Of a stretch of 64,000 nucleotides of DNA, positions 43,777 through 52,031 are shown in pieces. Both the position numbers and the translations under genes were made by a program. The DNA is from CAZKTS01 sp964555735 (GTDB taxonomy: Bacteria > Actinomycetota > Acidimicrobiia > IMCC26256 > PALSA-555): NCBI GenBank assembly GCA_964555735.1, contig CAZKTS010000038.1, forward strand, positions 1 to 64,000, in the 5' to 3' direction. Under the pieces are notes generated by a model, which was given only the letters and a program-made list of their open reading frames with translations, searched no databases and was not told where the DNA came from. The stretch's first letter is position 1. Every line of letters begins with the position of its first letter.

Positions 43777-45329
43777 TCGAACGCGAGGCGCTGTGGCGCG
43801 AGCCGACTGATGCGGAGCTGCTGGCGGTCGAGCGGGCTGAGCTCGGCGCGCTGTGCGAGCGCGAGCTTCGGGTACACGGGCGGGAAGATGACCGCGTCCT
43901 CAGCGAGACGCCGGTTGAGCCGGCGCAGCGCCTCCACGCGCTCGCCGTCGTCGGACGTCTCCCAGATCGTGTCGACGAGCGCGTCCACCTCGTCGTCCTG
44001 GTACCCGCAGGCGAGCACGTTGGTGGAGCTGGCCGGTGCGATGACCAGGTAGTTGGCCGGGCCGGACGTGAAGCCGCTCTGGAACGTGTTCATCAGCATC
44101 TCGAACTCGCGCGAGAGCCACTTGTTCGACCACGGCCCACCGGCGAGCTGCTCGATGGTGACGTCGAGCCCGGCCTCCGCCCATCCTGCCGCCAGGACCT
44201 GCGCGATGTCCTTCGCGGTCTGGCTCGTGCCGATCGTCACCGTGAACGACCGCTGCGACGTCTTCGCCTTCCGCAGAAGCCGCTTCGCGCGGTCGACGTC
44301 GGGCTCGGCCCGGTACACCGACACGCCGGGATCCCACCCGAGCTCCGCCGGGCCGATCGGACCCTGCCCGATCGTTCCCTTGCCGCCGTACACGAGCCGC
44401 AGCACACCGGCGCGATCCATCGAGTGCGCGACCGCGCGCCGGAACGCGATGTCGTCGAACGGCGGCTTCCACAAGTTGACGTAGGTCAGGACGTCGAGCG
44501 GTGCGTCCGCGAGCACGAGGTCGACGCCGTCGGCCGACTCGGCGGCGCTGAGGTTCTGGGCCGCCACGGACGTGATCAGGTCGACCTTGCCCTGTCGCAG
44601 GCTCACGAGCCGCGTGGTCGCGTCGGTGAACAGCGTGTACTGGATCCCGCCGAACGAACCCGGTGTGCCGTGATACTCGGCGAAGCGCGACATCGTGAAG
44701 CGCTGCCCGGGCACGTACTCATCGAGCACGTACGGACCCGTGCCCATCATGGTGTCGCGCCGCTTGACGAAGTCGCGGTGCGTGATCGGCAGGTTGGTGA
44801 GGTGTGACCGCAGCAGGCCGTACGGCCGCGTGAGGAAGATCCGCACCGTCGCGTCGTCCGGAGCGTCGAAGCGGTGCACGTAGCCGACCATGTAGGTGAT
44901 CCACTCACTGCCCGCTGAGAGGTCGAGCATGTGGGCGAGCGTCGCGACGACGTCGGCGGCCTGCAGCGGGTCACCGTTGTGCCAGGTGATGTCGCGACGG
45001 ATCGGGATGGTCCAGACCCGGCCGTCCGCGGAGACCTCGGGCTCGCCGGAGGCGAGGAGCGGCACCGAGCGCAGCTCGTCGTCGTAGGTGTAGAGGCTCT
45101 CCATCACCGGCTCGGCGATCCAGCGCGTGACCTCGGACCCCGAGTCGAGCGGGTTGATGTTGCTCGGCATCGCGGCGACGCCGATCTGGAGGACGCCGTC
45201 GCGCGTCCGCTCGTCGACGCGCGCCGACGAGCTGCTCGATCCGCACGCGGCGAGGAACGCCGACGACCCACCGACGGTCAGGGCGCTCAGCGCGAGGAAG
45301 CGGCGCCGACTCAGCTCGTGCTCGCTCAT
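43773..45329 (-). CDS. Dpp-type solute-binding lipoprotein (SBP_bac_5 family)
   Basis: A 518-residue family 5 binding protein. The N terminus RRRFLALSALTVGGSSAF combines a twin-arginine motif with the lipobox LAAC, so it is probably exported folded and lipid-anchored. Family features include SNINPLDSGSEVTRWIAEPV, WTIPIRRDITWHNGDPLQAA, LRQGKVDLITS and PPFDDIAFRRAVAHSMDR. In E. coli, DppA and related proteins bind heme as well as dipeptides, and with a heme oxygenase in the same operon heme or a heme-derived ligand is a reasonable inference. ATG 45329 overlaps the DppC-like stop. Confidence 0.88.
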   Translation of the reverse strand: MSEHELSRRRFLALSALTVGGSSAFLAACGSSSSSARVDERTRDGVLQIGVAAMPSNINPLDSGSEVTRWIAEPVMESLYTYDDELRSVPLLASGEPEVSADGRVWTIPIRRDITWHNGDPLQAADVVATLAHMLDLSAGSEWITYMVGYVHRFDAPDDATVRIFLTRPYGLLRSHLTNLPITHRDFVKRRDTMMGTGPYVLDEYVPGQRFTMSRFAEYHGTPGSFGGIQYTLFTDATTRLVSLRQGKVDLITSVAAQNLSAAESADGVDLVLADAPLDVLTYVNLWKPPFDDIAFRRAVAHSMDRAGVLRLVYGGKGTIGQGPIGPAELGWDPGVSVYRAEPDVDRAKRLLRKAKTSQRSFTVTIGTSQTAKDIAQVLAAGWAEAGLDVTIEQLAGGPWSNKWLSREFEMLMNTFQSGFTSGPANYLVIAPASSTNVLACGYQDDEVDALVDTIWETSDDGERVEALRRLNRRLAEDAVIFPPVYPKLALAQRAELSPLDRQQLRISRLAPQRLAFE

Positions 45330-46201
45330 CCGACCTCTCCTCCTTGGCGGGCGCCCACACGGGCACCGTCGGACCCGACCAGCGAGTCGTTGAGCGAGTC
45401 GCCCAGCAGGTTGCAGGCGAGGATCCCGAGCACGAGCACCGTGCCCGGCAACGCGGCGTACCACCAGAAGCCGTCGATGATCTGCGCGCCGGCGTCGGCC
45501 ACGAGGTTCCCGAGCGTCGCCTGCGGCGGTGCCACCCCGAGCCCCAGGAAGCTGAGGCCGCCCTCGGCGAAGATCGCGATCGCCATCGCCAGCAGTGCCT
45601 GCACGAGCACCACCGGCGCGATGTTCACGGCAACGTCGCGACCGAGGATCTCGCGTGGCGGCACACCGACCGCGCGCAGCGCGAGCACGTAGTCCTGGTG
45701 CAGCTCGGTGAGCGCAGCGGCGCGGACGACGCGGGTGAAGAACGGGAGGAACCCGATCGCCAGGCAGAAGGCGATGCGGACCTCGGTGCTGATCGAGAAC
45801 GGCCCGAGCTCCGTCGTCCCCGACCCCATGATGCTGAGCAGGAAGATGACGAGCACGAAGGTCGGGAGCGCCTGGGCCGTCTCGATCGTGCGCATGATGA
45901 GGCCGTCGGTGCGGCGACCGGCGCGCCACGCGGCCGCGAGACCCAACGGTGCCGCGACGGCCAGCGAGAGCAGGATCGCCGCCGAGCTCACGAGCATCGA
46001 GAGCCATGCCGCGTCCGCCGTACGCGCGAGCAGGTCCCGGCCGAGGTGGTCGGTGCCGAACGGGTGCGCCCATGACGGCGACTCCGGCCCACGGGCGACG
46101 ATCGCGGTCGGGTCGCCGTGGAGCTGCCCCACCGTGGCGACGAGCACGAACAGCACCGCGCACACGATCCCGAGCCACGTGACCACCCCGCTCCGTTTCA
46201 C
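45326..46201 (-). CDS. Dpp-type ABC importer permease (DppC-like)
   Basis: A 291-residue inner-membrane permease. The N terminus has the DppC-type PFGTDHLGRDLLART motif; the EAA-loop region is LTELHQDYVLALRAVGVPPR, which contacts the ATPases. Six hydrophobic helices follow, and GLSFLGLGVAPPQATLGNLV near the C terminus is characteristic of DppC/OppC permeases. It starts with GTG 46201, overlapping the DppB-like stop (GTGA), and its stop overlaps the ATG of the binding protein. It pairs with DppB-like to form the membrane channel. Confidence 0.92.
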   Translation of the reverse strand: MKRSGVVTWLGIVCAVLFVLVATVGQLHGDPTAIVARGPESPSWAHPFGTDHLGRDLLARTADAAWLSMLVSSAAILLSLAVAAPLGLAAAWRAGRRTDGLIMRTIETAQALPTFVLVIFLLSIMGSGTTELGPFSISTEVRIAFCLAIGFLPFFTRVVRAAALTELHQDYVLALRAVGVPPREILGRDVAVNIAPVVLVQALLAMAIAIFAEGGLSFLGLGVAPPQATLGNLVADAGAQIIDGFWWYAALPGTVLVLGILACNLLGDSLNDSLVGSDGARVGARQGGEVG

Positions 46202-47172
46202 GCGAACGCCTCTGTGGTCGTGACCCGACGGGTGCGCGGGTCCACGAGCGCGCTCACGACGTCGATGACGAGGTTGAGGACCAGGAAGATCGTCGCGGTG
46301 ACGACCGTCGCCCCCAGCGCGAGCGGGTAGTCACGCCGCACGAACGCGGTGACCATCAGCTGGCCGAGCCCGGGGATCTGGAAGACGTTCTCGATGAGGA
46401 TCGTCCCGGACACCAGGCCGCCGAGCAGCACCCCCATCACCGCGAGGGTCGGCGTGAGCGCGTTGCGGAGCGCGATCCTCCGCACGAGGGCGCGCTCGGG
46501 CATCCCCATCGCGCGGGCGAACGTGACGTCGTCGTAGGACAGGACGTCGAGCAGGGACGCGCGGATCGAGCGCGCCACCATCGCCAGCACCGCGAGGCCG
46601 AGCACGGTCGCCGGGAGGATCATCGCCTGCAGGTTCGCCAACGGGTCCTCGGCGAAGGTGACGAACCCACCGGCGCCCGGCAGCAGCTCGGGGTTCGAGT
46701 CACCCACCAGCACGAGACAGAGGACCGCGAGCCAGTAGGAGGGGACGGAGATCGCCAGCACGGTGAGCACCCGCGTGCCGCCGTCGAGCCAGCGGCCGTG
46801 GCGGAGGGCCGCGAACGTCCCGAGCAGGAGTCCCGGCACGATCGCGACGAGCGCGGCGAGGAGCCCGAGCTCGAGCGAGACCGGCAGGCGCTCCGCGATC
46901 TGGTCGGACACCGACGAGCCGTCGTAGAACGACGTCCCGAGGTCGCCCTGCACGAGGTCGCCCACGTACCGCCCGTACTGCACGAGGAGCGGATCGTCGA
47001 TGCCGAGGCTCTCCTCGACCGCGGCGCGGGCGCGCGGGTCGGCGACGACCGCCGGCGACATCGAGTCGACCGGGCTGTCGTCGGCCGCGTGGAGCAGCAG
47101 GAACATCGCGCTGACGGAGACGAAGAGCACGACCACCAGCGCGACCGTGCGGCGGACGACGTACCGAAGCAT
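46198..47172 (-). CDS. Dpp-type ABC importer permease (DppB-like)
   Basis: A 324-residue permease with the DppB signatures: N-terminal MLRYVVRRTVALVVVLFVSV, a periplasmic loop with LGIDDPLLVQYGRYVGDLVQ, EAA region SYDDVTFARAMGMPERALVR and the C-terminal FQIPGLGQLMVTAFVRRDYP. It is the first transport gene of the operon, placed 32 bp after the heme oxygenase stop, so both are expected on one transcript controlled by the iron boxes at 47887-47925. Confidence 0.92.
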   Translation of the reverse strand: MLRYVVRRTVALVVVLFVSVSAMFLLLHAADDSPVDSMSPAVVADPRARAAVEESLGIDDPLLVQYGRYVGDLVQGDLGTSFYDGSSVSDQIAERLPVSLELGLLAALVAIVPGLLLGTFAALRHGRWLDGGTRVLTVLAISVPSYWLAVLCLVLVGDSNPELLPGAGGFVTFAEDPLANLQAMILPATVLGLAVLAMVARSIRASLLDVLSYDDVTFARAMGMPERALVRRIALRNALTPTLAVMGVLLGGLVSGTILIENVFQIPGLGQLMVTAFVRRDYPLALGATVVTATIFLVLNLVIDVVSALVDPRTRRVTTTEAFA

Positions 47173-47204
47173 GGCGAACTCGGGGAGTCAGCGGAGACCG
47201 CGGG

Positions 47205-47864
47205 TCACGCGGTCACGTGCTCGAGGTCGGCGAGGACCGCGAGGTTGTGGTCGTACGCGAGGAGCATCTCCTCGACGATGCGAGTGCGCTCCTCGTCGTC
47301 CCACGGCGCGGCGTCCAGGCGCGCGCGGTAGTCGGCCTTGAACGCGGTGAGGTCGCCGAGGGCGTCGAAGTCGTAGAACTCGACGCCGACGCCGTCCTCG
47401 AGTGCGTACGCGCGCTCGACCGCGCCGCGGATCAACTGGCCGCCGGAGAGGTCGCCGAGGTAGCGCGTGTAGTGGTGGGCGACGAAGCCGCCCGGCCACG
47501 TCCAGCAGACCTCGCGGAGGCGGTCGCAGTAGGCCTCGGTGGCGGGCGACGCTGCGAACGCTTCCGGCCAGTCGGGACCGGCGAGCGCGTCCAGGTCGCG
47601 GCGCAGCGCGTCGCCTCGCTGCAGCTCCTCCACGACGAACGGCCCCGCCACGGGATCGTCTGCCATCGCCGATGCCGCGTCCTCGAGCACCCCGTAGATC
47701 GCGTGGTGCTGGGCCACCATCGCGACGTAGCTGTCGCGGTCGAGCGTGCCCACGAAGAGCGCACGGAGGAACGGCGCGCCGGCTGCCTCCTCGTGGCGAT
47801 CCCACGTAGCCGCTCGGATCTGCTCGGCGAACGACGACGTCCGCGCCCCACCTGCACTGTTCAC
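47205..47864 (-). CDS. Heme oxygenase (biliverdin-producing, HmuO-like)
   Basis: A 219-residue heme oxygenase: proximal histidine H24 in ATWDRHEEAA and the distal-helix motif YLGDLSGGQLIRGA, with HHYTRYLGDL before it. It opens the heme ring to release iron, biliverdin and CO. GTG 47864 was chosen because GGGAG lies six bases upstream; an ATG at 47882 is in frame but its ribosome site is poorer. It heads an operon with a complete Dpp-type importer, and two tandem DtxR/IdeR-like sites lie just upstream, so expression should rise when iron is scarce. Confidence 0.93.
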   Translation of the reverse strand: MNSAGGARTSSFAEQIRAATWDRHEEAAGAPFLRALFVGTLDRDSYVAMVAQHHAIYGVLEDAASAMADDPVAGPFVVEELQRGDALRRDLDALAGPDWPEAFAASPATEAYCDRLREVCWTWPGGFVAHHYTRYLGDLSGGQLIRGAVERAYALEDGVGVEFYDFDALGDLTAFKADYRARLDAAPWDDEERTRIVEEMLLAYDHNLAVLADLEHVTA

Positions 47865-47886
47865 TCGACGCTCCCGGGTCATTCAG

Positions 47887-47905
47887 TTAGGGTCACCTGA
47901 CCTAA
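47887..47905. promoter_or_regulatory. DtxR/IdeR-like iron box A
   Basis: The 19-mer with TTAGG at one end and CCTAA at the other matches the IdeR consensus (TTAGGTTAGSCTAACCTAA) at 15 of 19 positions. Its centre also forms GGTCA-CC-TGACC. It ends 22 bp upstream of the heme oxygenase GTG at 47864, where a bound iron repressor would block transcription. Confidence 0.8.
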
Positions 47906-47906
47906 C

Positions 47907-47925
47907 TTTGGTGAGGCTAACCCAA
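47907..47925. promoter_or_regulatory. DtxR/IdeR-like iron box B
   Basis: The second 19-mer (core GGTGAGGCTAACCC) matches the IdeR consensus at 16 of 19 positions. Its start lies 20 bp from that of box A, two helical turns, with one base between them. It ends 37 bp before the ATG of the divergent neocarzinostatin-like gene, so both boxes probably control both directions of transcription. Confidence 0.82.
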
Positions 47926-47962
47926 GCCTTGCGACGGCGACAGTCCACCGGGAGGACGCTCC

Positions 47963-48733
47963 ATGACCCAGCACGCAACACGGCGACAGGGGACTCGGGT
48001 CCTCGGGGGCCTCGCAACCGCCGCGCTCGCGGTGGGCCTCGTGCTCGGCCCGGCGGCGCCGGCCGGCGCGGTGGGCCTCTCGGCGTCGAAGACGTCGAAC
48101 CTCAACCCCGCCGGCGAGACCATCGGCGTCAACGGCTCGGGCTACGCGCCGGGGATCCAGGTCTACGTCGCGCTCTGCAACCCCGCGGCCGGTCCGGGCG
48201 CGGCCTGCGACATGGCCCACTACCGCGTGGCCAACGTCGACGGCGGCGGCAGCTTCTCCACGGCGCTCACCGTGTACGCGCAGTTCGGCGCGACGGACTG
48301 CATGGTGACGGGCTGCGCCGTGCAGACCAGCCGTGTCGGCATGGGCGCGGACCGGAGCCAGGAAGGCACGGTCGGCGTGCGGTTCGCCGCGCCGGCACCG
48401 CCACCCCCGCCGCCGGTCGCCGCGGCGCCCGCCGCGGGCACACCCGCCGCGGGCGCACCGGGGGCCACCGCCCTCGACGGCAGCCCGATCACCACCACGA
48501 CCGCGGCTCCCGCCGACACCACGACGACCACGAAGCCCGAGAAGAAGGCAAGCGAGACCAAGGCCGACGCCCGTGACGCCGAGCGAGCGGGCGCGACCGT
48601 CGACACCGACGACGACGGCGGGTCGAGCGCACTCCCGTGGATCGTCGGCCTGCTCGTCGTGCTCGCCGCGGCGGGCGGCGCGTTCTGGTTCTTCCGTCAC
48701 CGGGGCACGCCGCCGGTCGACGAGGGCGCGTGA
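47963..48733 (+). CDS. Secreted, membrane-anchored protein with one neocarzinostatin-like domain
   Basis: ATG 47963 has a good GGGAGG ribosome site. Signal peptide (LGGLATAALAVGLVLGPAAP), then one domain of the neocarzinostatin-like type: LSASKTSNLNPAGETIGVNG, GIQVYVALCNPA, GACDMAHY, FSTALTVYAQFGATDC and a four-cysteine pattern giving two probable disulfides. A Pro/Ala/Thr-rich linker and a C-terminal helix (LPWIVGLLVVLAAAGGAFWF) with a basic RHR anchor it to the membrane. Similar segments, as I recall, occur beside HtaA heme-binding domains in corynebacteria. Divergent iron boxes suggest an iron-scavenging role, perhaps heme binding; the binding itself is inference. Confidence 0.8.
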   Translation: MTQHATRRQGTRVLGGLATAALAVGLVLGPAAPAGAVGLSASKTSNLNPAGETIGVNGSGYAPGIQVYVALCNPAAGPGAACDMAHYRVANVDGGGSFSTALTVYAQFGATDCMVTGCAVQTSRVGMGADRSQEGTVGVRFAAPAPPPPPPVAAAPAAGTPAAGAPGATALDGSPITTTTAAPADTTTTTKPEKKASETKADARDAERAGATVDTDDDGGSSALPWIVGLLVVLAAAGGAFWFFRHRGTPPVDEGA

Positions 48734-48789
48734 GCCGCGCCCGTCAACAGGTCCGGGGGACGACCAGCACCATGCAAAGGGGAGATCAC

Positions 48790-50616
48790 GTGAGGAATCG
48801 ACACCGAGCGCGCGCCGTGACGTCGCGCCGACTGGGCGTGCTGCTCGCGGCAACCGCCGTGGCGGCCGCCACGCTGCTCGCGGCGCTGCCGTCGGGCGCC
48901 GAGGAGACGACGCCCGACGATTCGACGACGACGTCGACGACGCTGGCCGCGCCGACGCCACCGCCGACCGAGACGCCACCCGCCGACACCCCGCCGGAGC
49001 CGTCGTTCTCGGCGGCCGCCGAGGTCGAAGCAGCTGCGACCGGCGTGACGCTCTCCAAGAGCAGCGGCCTCGACCCCGACGGTGAAGCGATCACGGTCGA
49101 TGCGACCGGCTTCACGTTCGGGCAGGGCTACTACGTCATGTTCTGCACGAGCACCGGCGGCACCATCGGCACGTCCGGCGGACGTCCCACCGGCGCCGCC
49201 TGCGACAGCTCCAAGCAGTACTGGACCAACAACCCCAGCGGCGGCACCCCCGTCGCAGCCGACGGCAGCTTCTCCACGACCATCAGCCCGGTCGTGTCAT
49301 GGGGCAGCGTCGACTGCTCGACCGACACCTGCGGCTTCTTCGTCCGCAAGGACCACACCGCAGGCTCCGACTACAGCCACGACACCTTCGTCCCCGTCAC
49401 CTTCGCCGACCCGGCACCGACGGTGACGCTCTCGAAGTCGACGGACCTCGACCCCGACGGCGAAGCGATCACGGTCGACGCGACCGGCTTCACGTTCGGG
49501 CAGGGCTACTACGTCATGTTCTGCACGAGCACCGGCAACCCGACCGGCGATGCCGCCGGCCGACCCACCGGCACCGCCTGTGACTCGTCCAAGCAGTACT
49601 GGACCAACAACCCCAGCGGCGGCATCCCCGTTGCGGCCGACGGCAGCTTCTCCACGACCATCAGCCCGGTCGCCGCGTTCAACAGCGTCGACTGCTTCAC
49701 CGACACCTGCGGCTTCTTCGTCCGCAAGGACCACACGGCAGGCTCCGACTACAGCCAGGACACCTTCGTCCCCGTCACCTTCGCCGACCCCGAGTCGGCC
49801 GGCCCGAGCATCTCGCTCTCCAAGAGCACGGACCTCGACCCCGACGGTGAAGCCATCACCGTGAACGGGTCGGGCTTCACGCCCTCGATCGGCGTCTACG
49901 TCCGGGTCTGCAAGGAAGCCTCCGGCGACCTCGGGACTTCCGGCGGCCGACCCACCGGCACCGACTGCGATGCGCCCAAGGACGTCTGGGTGGATGACAT
50001 CGGCGGTGACGGCGCGTTCAGCACGACGATCAGCCCTGTCGCGCAGTTCGAGAGCATCGACTGCACCATCGACACCTGCGGCATCTTCGTGCGCCACGAC
50101 CACGTCGCGCCGACGGACTACAGCCAGGACGCCTTCGCCGCGATCGCGTTCGGCGACGGCGGTTCGGGGCCGGATCCCGACCCGGGTGAGACCGAGGAGC
50201 CCGGCGGCACCGTGACCGGCGACCTCGTGCCGGGTGGCACCGCGACGGCGACGGTGTGGGGCTTCGCTCCCCTCTCGAGCGTCGACGCGGAGCTGCACTC
50301 GACCCCGCAGGCGATCGGCTCCTACCAGTCGGGCGCGAACGGGACGGCGAGCATCACGTTCACCATCCCGACCGACCTCGTGGGTGACCACGAGTTCGTG
50401 GCCTCGGGCATCGACGCCGAGGGCAACCCGCTGACGGTGCGCGTGCCGTTCACGATCGCCATCGCACTGGTCGCCGACAACTTCACGGCATCCGGTGGCC
50501 TCGCGTTCACCGGGTCGGACACCACCGACCTGCTGGTGATCGCGGCGGCAGCCGGCCTCACGGGGCTCGGCGTCGTGCTGCTCACGCGGCGTCGCCGGCA
50601 GCCGACGCTCGACTGA
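48790..50616 (+). CDS. Sortase-anchored surface protein with three neocarzinostatin-like repeats
   Basis: The GTG at 48790 is preceded by an AGGGGAG ribosome site. The 608-residue protein has a signal peptide, a Thr/Pro-rich segment and three repeats beginning TGVTLSKSSGLDPDGE, TVTLSKSTDLDPDGE and SISLSKSTDLDPDGE. Each has GxxVYVRVC/YYVMFC, a second Cys, FSTTISPV and VDCxxDTCGFFVR, the four-cysteine pattern of the neocarzinostatin fold. A linker and Ig-like stretch (GGTATATVWGFAPLSSVDAE) lead to the C-terminal sorting signal LAFTGSDTTDLLVIAAAAGL and tail RRRR. LAxTG signals are used by class E sortases in high-GC Gram-positives. Located behind the iron boxes; likely surface receptor or ligand-capture protein. 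Confidence 0.82.
   Translation: MRNRHRARAVTSRRLGVLLAATAVAAATLLAALPSGAEETTPDDSTTTSTTLAAPTPPPTETPPADTPPEPSFSAAAEVEAAATGVTLSKSSGLDPDGEAITVDATGFTFGQGYYVMFCTSTGGTIGTSGGRPTGAACDSSKQYWTNNPSGGTPVAADGSFSTTISPVVSWGSVDCSTDTCGFFVRKDHTAGSDYSHDTFVPVTFADPAPTVTLSKSTDLDPDGEAITVDATGFTFGQGYYVMFCTSTGNPTGDAAGRPTGTACDSSKQYWTNNPSGGIPVAADGSFSTTISPVAAFNSVDCFTDTCGFFVRKDHTAGSDYSQDTFVPVTFADPESAGPSISLSKSTDLDPDGEAITVNGSGFTPSIGVYVRVCKEASGDLGTSGGRPTGTDCDAPKDVWVDDIGGDGAFSTTISPVAQFESIDCTIDTCGIFVRHDHVAPTDYSQDAFAAIAFGDGGSGPDPDPGETEEPGGTVTGDLVPGGTATATVWGFAPLSSVDAELHSTPQAIGSYQSGANGTASITFTIPTDLVGDHEFVASGIDAEGNPLTVRVPFTIAIALVADNFTASGGLAFTGSDTTDLLVIAAAAGLTGLGVVLLTRRRRQPTLD
49045..50155 (+). repeat. Three long coding repeats (378 and 387 bp spacing)
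   Basis: Repeat units start at about 49045, 49423 and 49810 within the LAFTG surface protein gene. The first two are almost identical in DNA over long stretches (for example the shared GGCTTCACGTTCGGGCAGGG segment), indicating recent duplication or gene conversion; the third is more diverged. Unit number may vary between strains. Confidence 0.85.
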
Positions 50617-50645
50617 CCGACCGCACCACCGCGAGCGACGAGAGG

Positions 50646-50673
50646 CTCGGCCCCGGGGCGACCCGGGGTCGAG
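50646..50673. terminator. GC-rich hairpin between convergent genes
   Basis: A stem of 12 bp (CTCGGCCCCGGG paired with CCCGGGGTCGAG, one G-T) with a 4-base loop lies between the surface-protein stop (50616) and the DUF2470 stop (50679). There is no T-run. It is a good candidate bidirectional terminator. Confidence 0.55.
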
Positions 50674-50678
50674 TCGCG

Positions 50679-50999
50679 TCAGTGCTCGGCCGCCGGGCGG
50701 GCCTCCACGCCGAGCGCTGCGCAGGCGTCGTGGTACATCCGCACGACCTCGAGGCGCACCTGACCCCGGTCGGTGATCGGTTCGGCCCACGGCACCCGCA
50801 CGGTCACGTCACGGCCCGCGACCTCGGCCGCGAACTCGATGCCGTCGGCGTCCATCGAGCGCATGCTCGCCGCCGTCGCCGCGGGCTGGCCACCGAGCGA
50901 CCGACAGATCAGCAACGAGTCCTCGGCATGGTCCTCGTTCATGTGTCGCGTCACCGCTGCGACCGCCTCCCGAGAAAACACCGCGCGCTCGTGTGTCAT
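50679..50999 (-). CDS. DUF2470 domain protein (heme-utilisation-associated)
   Basis: The ATG at 50999 begins a 106-residue protein almost entirely made of the DUF2470 fold: VAAVTRHMNEDHAEDSLLIC, MRSMDADGIEFAAEVAGRDV and ITDRGQVRLEVVRMYHDAC. DUF2470 usually forms the C-terminal part of HugZ/HutZ-type heme-utilisation proteins and related FMN-binding split-barrel enzymes; here it stands alone. Its position directly beside the heme oxygenase and iron-box locus fits a part in heme use, perhaps heme or heme-product binding. The histidines of RHMNEDH are candidate ligands. Confidence 0.83.
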   Translation of the reverse strand: MTHERAVFSREAVAAVTRHMNEDHAEDSLLICRSLGGQPAATAASMRSMDADGIEFAAEVAGRDVTVRVPWAEPITDRGQVRLEVVRMYHDACAALGVEARPAAEH

Positions 51000-51063
51000 G
51001 CCCGAGATCGAAGCACACCCTCGAGTGCGACGACGACTCCCAGCCGCTCGACCGGGCGATGAC

Positions 51064-51972
51064 TCAGTGTGGCTGGCGCGCAGCAACCTCGCTCGACGGC
51101 GGCTCGGCGAGGCTCTCACTCCGCTCGGCGAGCTCCACCGGCGCACCGAAGTGGAGGAACCGCCCGCCGAACGCGATCGCCACGAGCGCGAAGCAGACCC
51201 ACCCGAGGAGCAGCCCGGCGACGACGTCGGTGACCCAGTGCACGCCCAGCAGGACGCGGGAGGCAGCCACCGCGACCGCCACTGCCACCGCTCCGCCCGC
51301 GAGCAGCGCCTGCGTCGAAGGCGCGCGCCGACGACCGAGCACGAGCGCGATCGCGGCGTAGACCGCGGCCGCCGTCGCCGCGTGGCCGCTCGGGAACGAG
51401 AAGCCTCCGAACGGTGCTTGGACGCCCACGTCGGGTCGCACCCGCTCGACGACCTCCTTGAGCAAGGTCACGAGCACGCTCTGGCTGAGCGCGACGCACG
51501 CGAGGAACACGAGCAGCCACCGGTTCGGCGCACGGATCATCTCGACCACGGCGACCACGAGCAGGATCAGCACGACCGTGCCCGTCGACCCGAGCTGGGT
51601 GACGCCGTCGACGACTTCCGACGAGAACGCGGTGGCGTGCTCGGCACCCCATTCGGCGACGCCCCGATCGGCGCTCGCCAGACCGGTGTGCGATCGAACC
51701 ATGAACGCGACGACGCCGAAGGCGACGGTGCCGACGAAGGCGATGCCGAGCGCGACCGTGAGCGCAAGTCCGGTTGCGCTCGCCGGATCGAGACGTGTGG
51801 TGGCGAGCGCGAGCGCCCTCGGGTGCCGAGTCTCCCACCGCGCGATCCGCACCGTCGTGCGCGGTGAGGCAGGGTCCGCGGCCGGCCACCGGCGCAACGC
51901 GAGCCACACGAGGACGCCCGCGGCGAGGGCCACGAGGACCAGCGCGCCCACGACCTCCACGTCGCCTCCCAC
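51064..51972 (-). CDS. PAP2-family membrane phosphatase
   Basis: Multi-pass membrane protein with all three acid-phosphatase motifs: KEVVERVRPD, FPSGHAATAAA and SRVLLGVHWVTDV. It probably dephosphorylates lipid phosphates such as phosphatidate or polyprenyl diphosphate at the membrane surface. The GTG at 51972 is taken as start; an in-frame GTG at 51960 with GGGAGG upstream is nearly as good. It is divergent from a second PAP2 gene at 52032, so two related phosphatases share one promoter region. Confidence 0.88.
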   Translation of the reverse strand: MGGDVEVVGALVLVALAAGVLVWLALRRWPAADPASPRTTVRIARWETRHPRALALATTRLDPASATGLALTVALGIAFVGTVAFGVVAFMVRSHTGLASADRGVAEWGAEHATAFSSEVVDGVTQLGSTGTVVLILLVVAVVEMIRAPNRWLLVFLACVALSQSVLVTLLKEVVERVRPDVGVQAPFGGFSFPSGHAATAAAVYAAIALVLGRRRAPSTQALLAGGAVAVAVAVAASRVLLGVHWVTDVVAGLLLGWVCFALVAIAFGGRFLHFGAPVELAERSESLAEPPSSEVAARQPH

Positions 51973-52031
51973 GGCCGACGATCTCCCAGCTGCATGTTTG
52001 CCGACTCGCCGATCGGTGAAACATCACCCCC

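Noticed and set aside
49045..50155. CRISPR or other non-coding repeat array
   Set aside because: The repeats are 378-387 bp, in frame and encode whole protein domains.
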